NCBI GenBank assembly: GCA_002451065.1
Contig: DKBC01000179.1
Location: forward strand, 1-20,083
Origin: Betaproteobacteria bacterium UBA6910
GTDB taxonomy: Bacteria > Pseudomonadota > Gammaproteobacteria > Burkholderiales > UBA6910
Reading direction: 5' to 3'
DNA: 20,083 nucleotides
The translations under genes and the position numbers were made by a program. The notes under the pieces were generated by a model. The model was given only the letters and a program-made list of their open reading frames with translations, made no database searches and was not told where the DNA came from. Shown here in pieces: positions 16,031 through 20,083 of this stretch (position 1 is the stretch's first letter; every line of letters starts with the position of its first letter).

Positions 16031-17794
16031 ATGAAAGCGATTCTGCTGGGCATCGGGGTTTGCATCGCGCTGGTTGGGTGCAACACCCAGCCCATTAAGC
16101 CCTCCGACGCCCACCTCAAGCCTGCACCACGGCCCGCCGGGGCGATTCCCAAGCCGGTGACGCAGATTCCGCCGGTGCCCCCGCCAAAGCCCGCGCCCAA
16201 GACCGAGGTCTACAGCGTGTCGGTGGTCAATGTTCCGGTGCAAGAAATCCTGTTCGCCCTGGCGCGGGACGCCAAGCTCAACGTGGACATCCACCAGGGG
16301 ATCTCCGGCAACGTCACCCTCAACGCCATCGACCAGACCCTGCCCCAGATCCTGTCCCGGATTTCCCGGCAGGTGGACATGCGTTATGAAATCCAGGGGC
16401 AGACGATTGCGGTAATGCCGGACTCACCGTACTTGCACAATTACAGGGTGGACTACGTGAACATGTCGCGGGATACCAGCGGGGAGGTGGCCATCTCCGC
16501 GCAGATCTCCGGGACGTCCACCTCCACTTCCGGTTCGGGAACCGGGGCTGGCACGACGACAACCGCGTTCGGCTCCAACAACACCTCCAGCACCAAGGTG
16601 ATCAACACCGCCAAGAACCGGTTCTGGGAAACCCTGGTGCAAAACGTGAAGGATATTCTGCGGGAGACGGACAAGATCATCGTCGAGGGCACCGAGGCGG
16701 GGGTCTCCGCGGCCGGCGCCCGGCCAGCGGCGGGTGCCGCTCCCGATGCCGGCCCGGGGCCGGCGGCCCGCCGCGTTACTTTCCGCGAGGCCTCCTCGGT
16801 CATCGCCAACCCTGAGACCGGGATTCTTACCGTGCGCGCCACCTCCCGCCAGCACGAGAAGATCCAGGAATTCCTGGACGGCGTGATGGCGAATGCCAAG
16901 CGCCAGGTGCTTATCGAAGCCACCATCGTGGAGGTCCTGCTCAGCGACAACTACCAGCAGGGGATCGACTGGAGCATCCTCAACACCGGGGCCGGATTCT
17001 CCTTTGAGCTGCCTGGTATTCCTCCGCCCTCGGGGGGCAATCCCGGTTTCGGGATTCTGACTTACGATGATCCCCAGACCAGCTTTGGCAGCGTCAACAT
17101 CGCGATCAAACTGCTGGAGACGTTCGGCACCACCCGAGTCCTTTCGAGCCCGAAGGTTTCGGTGGTCAATAACCAGACGGCGATACTGAAGGTCGTTACC
17201 AACCAGGTCTACTTCACCGTGAGCGCGACCGATTCCACCGTGAGCAACGGGGTCGTGGTTCCCGGCATAGTCACCGCGACCCCAAACACCATCCCCGTCG
17301 GGCTGGTAATGAGCGTCACTCCCCAGATCAGCGACACCGACACGGTATTACTCAACCTGCGGCCCACCATTTCCCGCAAAGTCGGGGACGCTCGGGATCC
17401 GACGCCAGGGCTTGAGGTTCCGAACCTGATCCCGATCATCCAGACCAACGAGATGGAATCGGTGATGAAAGTCGAAAGCGGGCAGATCGCCGTGATGGGC
17501 GGCCTGATGCAGGACGAGCGCAACGACGTGGACGACATGATCCCCTATATCGGCTACATTCCATTGCTGGGCGAGGCGTTCACGTTCCGCAACGACAGGA
17601 CCACCAAGGTGGAACTGGTCATCTTTCTGCGCCCGGTGGTGGTGAAGAACGCAAGCCTCGACGGCGACTACGCGAGCTTCCGCGACCAGCTTCCCTCCGA
17701 GGGCTACTTCGCACCCCCGGTGCTCGGCCCCGACTTCTTCCGCAAACCCCCGCAGGAATTGCCCCCGCTGCCATTCACGGGAGGCAGCGAGTGA
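16031..17794 (+). CDS. mshL: MshL-type secretin lipoprotein (GspD/PilQ superfamily)
   Basis: Outer-membrane secretin of an MSHA-like pilus or T2SS-like machine, 587 residues from the ATG at 16031. An ATG at 16013 is in frame, but only the later start gives a proper lipoprotein signal (MKAILLGIGVCIALVGC, lipobox LVGC, lipidated C17), with GGGG 6 nt upstream. A Pro-rich segment (30-57) is followed by an STN/N0 domain (about 60-130). Two low-complexity stretches interrupt the N-domains: Ser/Thr/Gly-rich 159-187 and Ala/Pro/Gly-rich 222-247. The secretin domain shows RVLSSPKVSVVNNQTA, VGLVMSVTPQI, VLLNLRPTISR, AVMGGLMQ, and IPLLGEAFTFRND leading to VELVIFLRP. The stop overlaps the next start by 4 nt. 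Confidence 0.92.
   Translation: MKAILLGIGVCIALVGCNTQPIKPSDAHLKPAPRPAGAIPKPVTQIPPVPPPKPAPKTEVYSVSVVNVPVQEILFALARDAKLNVDIHQGISGNVTLNAIDQTLPQILSRISRQVDMRYEIQGQTIAVMPDSPYLHNYRVDYVNMSRDTSGEVAISAQISGTSTSTSGSGTGAGTTTTAFGSNNTSSTKVINTAKNRFWETLVQNVKDILRETDKIIVEGTEAGVSAAGARPAAGAAPDAGPGPAARRVTFREASSVIANPETGILTVRATSRQHEKIQEFLDGVMANAKRQVLIEATIVEVLLSDNYQQGIDWSILNTGAGFSFELPGIPPPSGGNPGFGILTYDDPQTSFGSVNIAIKLLETFGTTRVLSSPKVSVVNNQTAILKVVTNQVYFTVSATDSTVSNGVVVPGIVTATPNTIPVGLVMSVTPQISDTDTVLLNLRPTISRKVGDARDPTPGLEVPNLIPIIQTNEMESVMKVESGQIAVMGGLMQDERNDVDDMIPYIGYIPLLGEAFTFRNDRTTKVELVIFLRPVVVKNASLDGDYASFRDQLPSEGYFAPPVLGPDFFRKPPQELPPLPFTGGSE
17779..17784 (+). promoter_or_regulatory. Strong Shine-Dalgarno for the TPR gene inside mshL
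   Basis: GGGAGG ends 6 nt before the GTG at 17791 and lies within the last codons of the secretin gene. Together with the GTGA overlap it decides the GTG start and indicates coupled translation. Confidence 0.75.
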
Positions 17795-19014
17795 GCTTGC
17801 TGCTCGAAGCCCTGAAGAAGGCCGAGCGCTCCAGGCATGATCCCGGCTCCCAGATGGCGGGAGATTCCACCAGGAACGAACTCGAGCTGGCGGATCAGGG
17901 CTCCGGGAAGACTTCCTACCCGGAAGCCGCGATGGAAGGCGCCGGCAATGCCGAGGCCCAGAGAGCCCGCGACTCGGCGGACAATCTTTTCGTCGCCAAG
18001 CAGCCAACCACCGGAAGCCGCCGGGTGGTGCTGGGCGCCCTGATCGCCCTCCTGGTCGCAACAGCCGCGGGAGGGACCTACGTCTGGTACCAGATATCAC
18101 GCCCGACACGGATGGATGTCGCGACCGCTCCGCGCATGCCCATTCAGAGCGCGCCCCAGACCACGCCCGCGCCCGAGAACACACCCGCGACCCAGACTAC
18201 GCCCCCACCCGTGGCTGCCCCGGCGTCGGCGCCCGCCGCCGCAGAGAACCGGTCGCCGACTTCAACTCGAGGCGCTCCGGTCCCCGCGTCAACCGCCTCC
18301 ATCAGCTCTCCGCCTCGCGAACGCCCGGCAAGGGAAGTGGCGCCGGCCCCGCCGCCCCGCGCTGCCCGGGGCGCGCGCCCCGAGGCCGCCGCCAGGGTCG
18401 CGCCCCAAGCGGTAACCATCAAGCGCACGCAGAGAGTGCCGCAGCTGGACCCCGACATCGCTGCCGGCTACGAGGCGCTGCAGGCGGGCGACTTCGCCAG
18501 CGCCCGCGACCGCTATACGCGCGCTCTGGCACGCGACCCGCAGAACCGGGACGCGCTGATGGGACTCGCTGCCGCGGCGGCGAAGGGCGGCAATTCGCAG
18601 GAGGCCCTGCCGCTCTACCAGCGCATGCTGGAACTCGATCCCCGCGACCCGGTCGCCAACGCCGCCCTCGTCGCGCTGCGCCCCCGTGGAGATCCGGCCT
18701 TGGCTGAAAGCCGCATCAAGATCCTCATTTCTCAGCACCCCGAATCAGCGGTGCTCAATTTCGCCCTGGGCAACCATCTCGCGGCCCGGGCGCGGTGGGC
18801 CGAGGCCCAGCAGGCCTATTTCCGGGCGCTCAGCCTCGATCCGACCAACGCCGATTACGCGTTTAACAACGCGGTGAGCCTGGATAACCTGGGAAAACGC
18901 AAGCTGGCTGAGGAGTACTACGGCCGTGCCCTGGCCCTGGCTTCGGGCGGCCCCTCGACTTTCGATCGTGCCCAGGCTTCCCAGCGGCTGCAGGAGATCG
19001 CGCAAACGCGCTAG
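17791..19014 (+). CDS. Single-TM TPR protein with GspB-like N-terminus (MshN-like position)
   Basis: A 407-residue bitopic inner-membrane protein. The cytoplasmic N-terminus starts SLLLEALKKAERSR, resembling the opening of GspB/ExeB proteins. One transmembrane helix covers about 79-100 (VVLGALIALLVATAAGGTYVW). A long Pro/Ala/Thr-rich linker (110-215) leads to a TPR domain (about 222-388): GYEALQAGDFASARDRYTRAL, EALPLYQRMLELDPRDPVAN, WAEAQQAYFRALSLDPTNADY and LAEEYYGRALAL. The GTG start overlaps the secretin stop (GTGA) and is preceded by GGGAGG. In MSHA loci, MshN is a TPR protein near MshL and the assembly ATPase, so the position fits. The exact role is unproven; a scaffold linking the secretin to the inner-membrane platform is plausible. 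Confidence 0.85.
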   Translation: MSLLLEALKKAERSRHDPGSQMAGDSTRNELELADQGSGKTSYPEAAMEGAGNAEAQRARDSADNLFVAKQPTTGSRRVVLGALIALLVATAAGGTYVWYQISRPTRMDVATAPRMPIQSAPQTTPAPENTPATQTTPPPVAAPASAPAAAENRSPTSTRGAPVPASTASISSPPRERPAREVAPAPPPRAARGARPEAAARVAPQAVTIKRTQRVPQLDPDIAAGYEALQAGDFASARDRYTRALARDPQNRDALMGLAAAAAKGGNSQEALPLYQRMLELDPRDPVANAALVALRPRGDPALAESRIKILISQHPESAVLNFALGNHLAARARWAEAQQAYFRALSLDPTNADYAFNNAVSLDNLGKRKLAEEYYGRALALASGGPSTFDRAQASQRLQEIAQTR

Positions 19015-19102
19015 GGTCCAGCCGCCCCTGTTGCCTCGGCGCAATCGTCCCTCCAAAATTGCGTGGGGAAACATGATGCTGTTAGGGCAATAAATCACAT
19101 TC

Positions 19103-20083
19103 ATGGCAGCAGTTGGCGAACAAAGGCCTTTGGGCCGCCTTCTGGTCGAGAAGGGCGTGATCAGCGAAGATCAGCTTCGCATCGCCCTCCTGGAACAGAA
19201 TAAGAATCACCTGCCCCTTGGCAAGCTGATGGTAAGCCTCGGATTCCTGTCCGAGGCCACCATCCGGGACGTCCTGTCCGAGAATCTCGGCCAGGAAAGC
19301 GTTGATCTCGCCACCGTCATCGTCGACGCCGCGGCGGTCAAGCTGATCCCCAAGGACGTGGCCCGCCGCTACGTCCTGCTTCCCATGGCGGTGGACAAGA
19401 GCCGCCAGACCCTGAGCCTCGCCATCGCGGATCCCGACAACATCATTGCCCTCGATCAGGTGCGCGCGCTGCTGCGAGACGAGTACCGCCTGGTGACCAT
19501 GGTGGCGAGCGAGTCCGAGATCCTGCGCGCCATCGACCAGTACTACGGCTTCGAGCTTTCCATCGACGGCATCCTGCACGAGATCGAGCCCGGGGAGATG
19601 GATTACCAGGCTCTCCAGACGGGGGTCACCGAGTTCAGCCAGCCGGTGGTGCGCCTCATCGATGCCCTGCTCTCCGACGCCGTGCAGCGCTCGGCGTCGG
19701 ACATCCATTTCGAGCCCGAGCACTCGTTCTTGCGCATCCGCTACCGCATCGACGGCGTGCTGCGCCAGGTGCGCAGCCTGCACAAGACTTACTGGCCCGC
19801 CATGGTGGTGCGAATCAAGGTGATGAGCGGCATGAACATCGCGGAAACCCGCTCGCCCCAGGACGGACGCATCTCCCTGAGGCTCTCGGGCCGCCCCATC
19901 GACTTCCGTGTCGCCTCCCATCCGACCAGCTACGGCGAGAACTTCGTGCTGCGGATCCTTGACCGGCAGAAGGGCATCGTGCCCCTGGAGCAGCTCGGGC
20001 TGGAGGAGTCCGCCCTGTCGCAGTTGAAACTCATGATCGCCCGCCCCGAGGGGCTCATCCTGGTCACCGGCCCCACCGGCAGC
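19103..20083 (+). CDS. GspE/MshE/PilB-type assembly ATPase (partial, 3' end outside window)
   Basis: A hexameric cytoplasmic ATPase that powers pilus or pseudopilus assembly. The first 327 residues are present, and the frame runs off the right edge inside Walker A (VTGPTGS, normally followed by GKTT). The N-terminal T2SSE_N/MshEN-type domain (about 9-150) shows LGRLLVEKGVISEDQLRIAL and LGKLMVSLGFLSEATIRDVL, the repeated pattern that binds c-di-GMP in MshE; whether this copy binds it is not known. The catalytic part has SASDIHFEPE (197-206), IRYRIDGVLR, RSPQDGRISL and SYGENFVLRILDR. ATG at 19103; the 88-nt gap after the TPR gene contains no clear Shine-Dalgarno near the start. GspE, PilB and MshE cannot be separated from this part alone; MshE is favoured by context. 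Confidence 0.93.
   Translation, partial: MAAVGEQRPLGRLLVEKGVISEDQLRIALLEQNKNHLPLGKLMVSLGFLSEATIRDVLSENLGQESVDLATVIVDAAAVKLIPKDVARRYVLLPMAVDKSRQTLSLAIADPDNIIALDQVRALLRDEYRLVTMVASESEILRAIDQYYGFELSIDGILHEIEPGEMDYQALQTGVTEFSQPVVRLIDALLSDAVQRSASDIHFEPEHSFLRIRYRIDGVLRQVRSLHKTYWPAMVVRIKVMSGMNIAETRSPQDGRISLRLSGRPIDFRVASHPTSYGENFVLRILDRQKGIVPLEQLGLEESALSQLKLMIARPEGLILVTGPTGS

Noticed and set aside
19082..19921. 279-residue minus-strand frame opposite the assembly ATPase gene
   Set aside because: Antisense to a clearly conserved GspE-type sequence; His/Asp/Gly-rich shadow.

Overview
The window is GC-rich chromosomal DNA that reads like a betaproteobacterium. The main argument is gene order: mlaF-E-D-C-B, an ABC exporter pair, a BolA-family gene (ibaG), murA, then hisG-D-C-B-H-A-F all on one strand. 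The mla-ibaG-murA core is also known from E. coli, and its direct fusion to a his operon through murA is familiar from betaproteobacteria. No genus is claimed. I see no tRNA, rRNA, CRISPR array or insertion sequence.

Left arm (1-12729, minus strand, read right to left). It starts with a short DUF72-like protein, then the Mla retrograde phospholipid transport system (ATPase MlaF, permease MlaE, MCE protein MlaD, periplasmic carrier MlaC, STAS protein MlaB). Next come an ABC-2 exporter (ATPase plus permease), IbaG, MurA (first committed step of peptidoglycan synthesis), and histidine biosynthesis from HisG to a HisF cut by the window edge. Most junctions are tight (8-nt overlap to about 70 nt). 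The looser ones are murA-hisG (95 nt), hisH-hisA (116 nt) and hisA-hisF (70 nt). HisG is the short form, which needs HisZ from elsewhere. mlaA is not in the cluster.

Right arm (12903-20083, plus strand). A 173-nt divergent spacer separates the left arm from a secretin/pilus module. Its genes are a receiver-AAA+-Fis sigma-54 activator, an ExeA/MshM-type membrane ATPase with a SPOR-like periplasmic end, an MshL-type outer-membrane secretin lipoprotein, a one-TM TPR protein whose N-terminus resembles GspB, and a GspE/MshE/PilB-type assembly ATPase cut at its Walker A motif. Together they look like the start of an MSHA-like pilus or type II-secretion-like locus.

The most unusual structure is not a gene. 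It is a nested palindromic element built from heptamers of the GGATCGA type between hisA and hisF. It supplies the last codons and the stop of hisA and occupies the hisF leader. Other points worth a second look are the GAFTGS (not GAFTGA) loop of the sigma-54 activator, the SPOR-like end on the ExeA-type ATPase, low-complexity inserts in the secretin, and an 8+8 bp dyad upstream of the secretin promoter.
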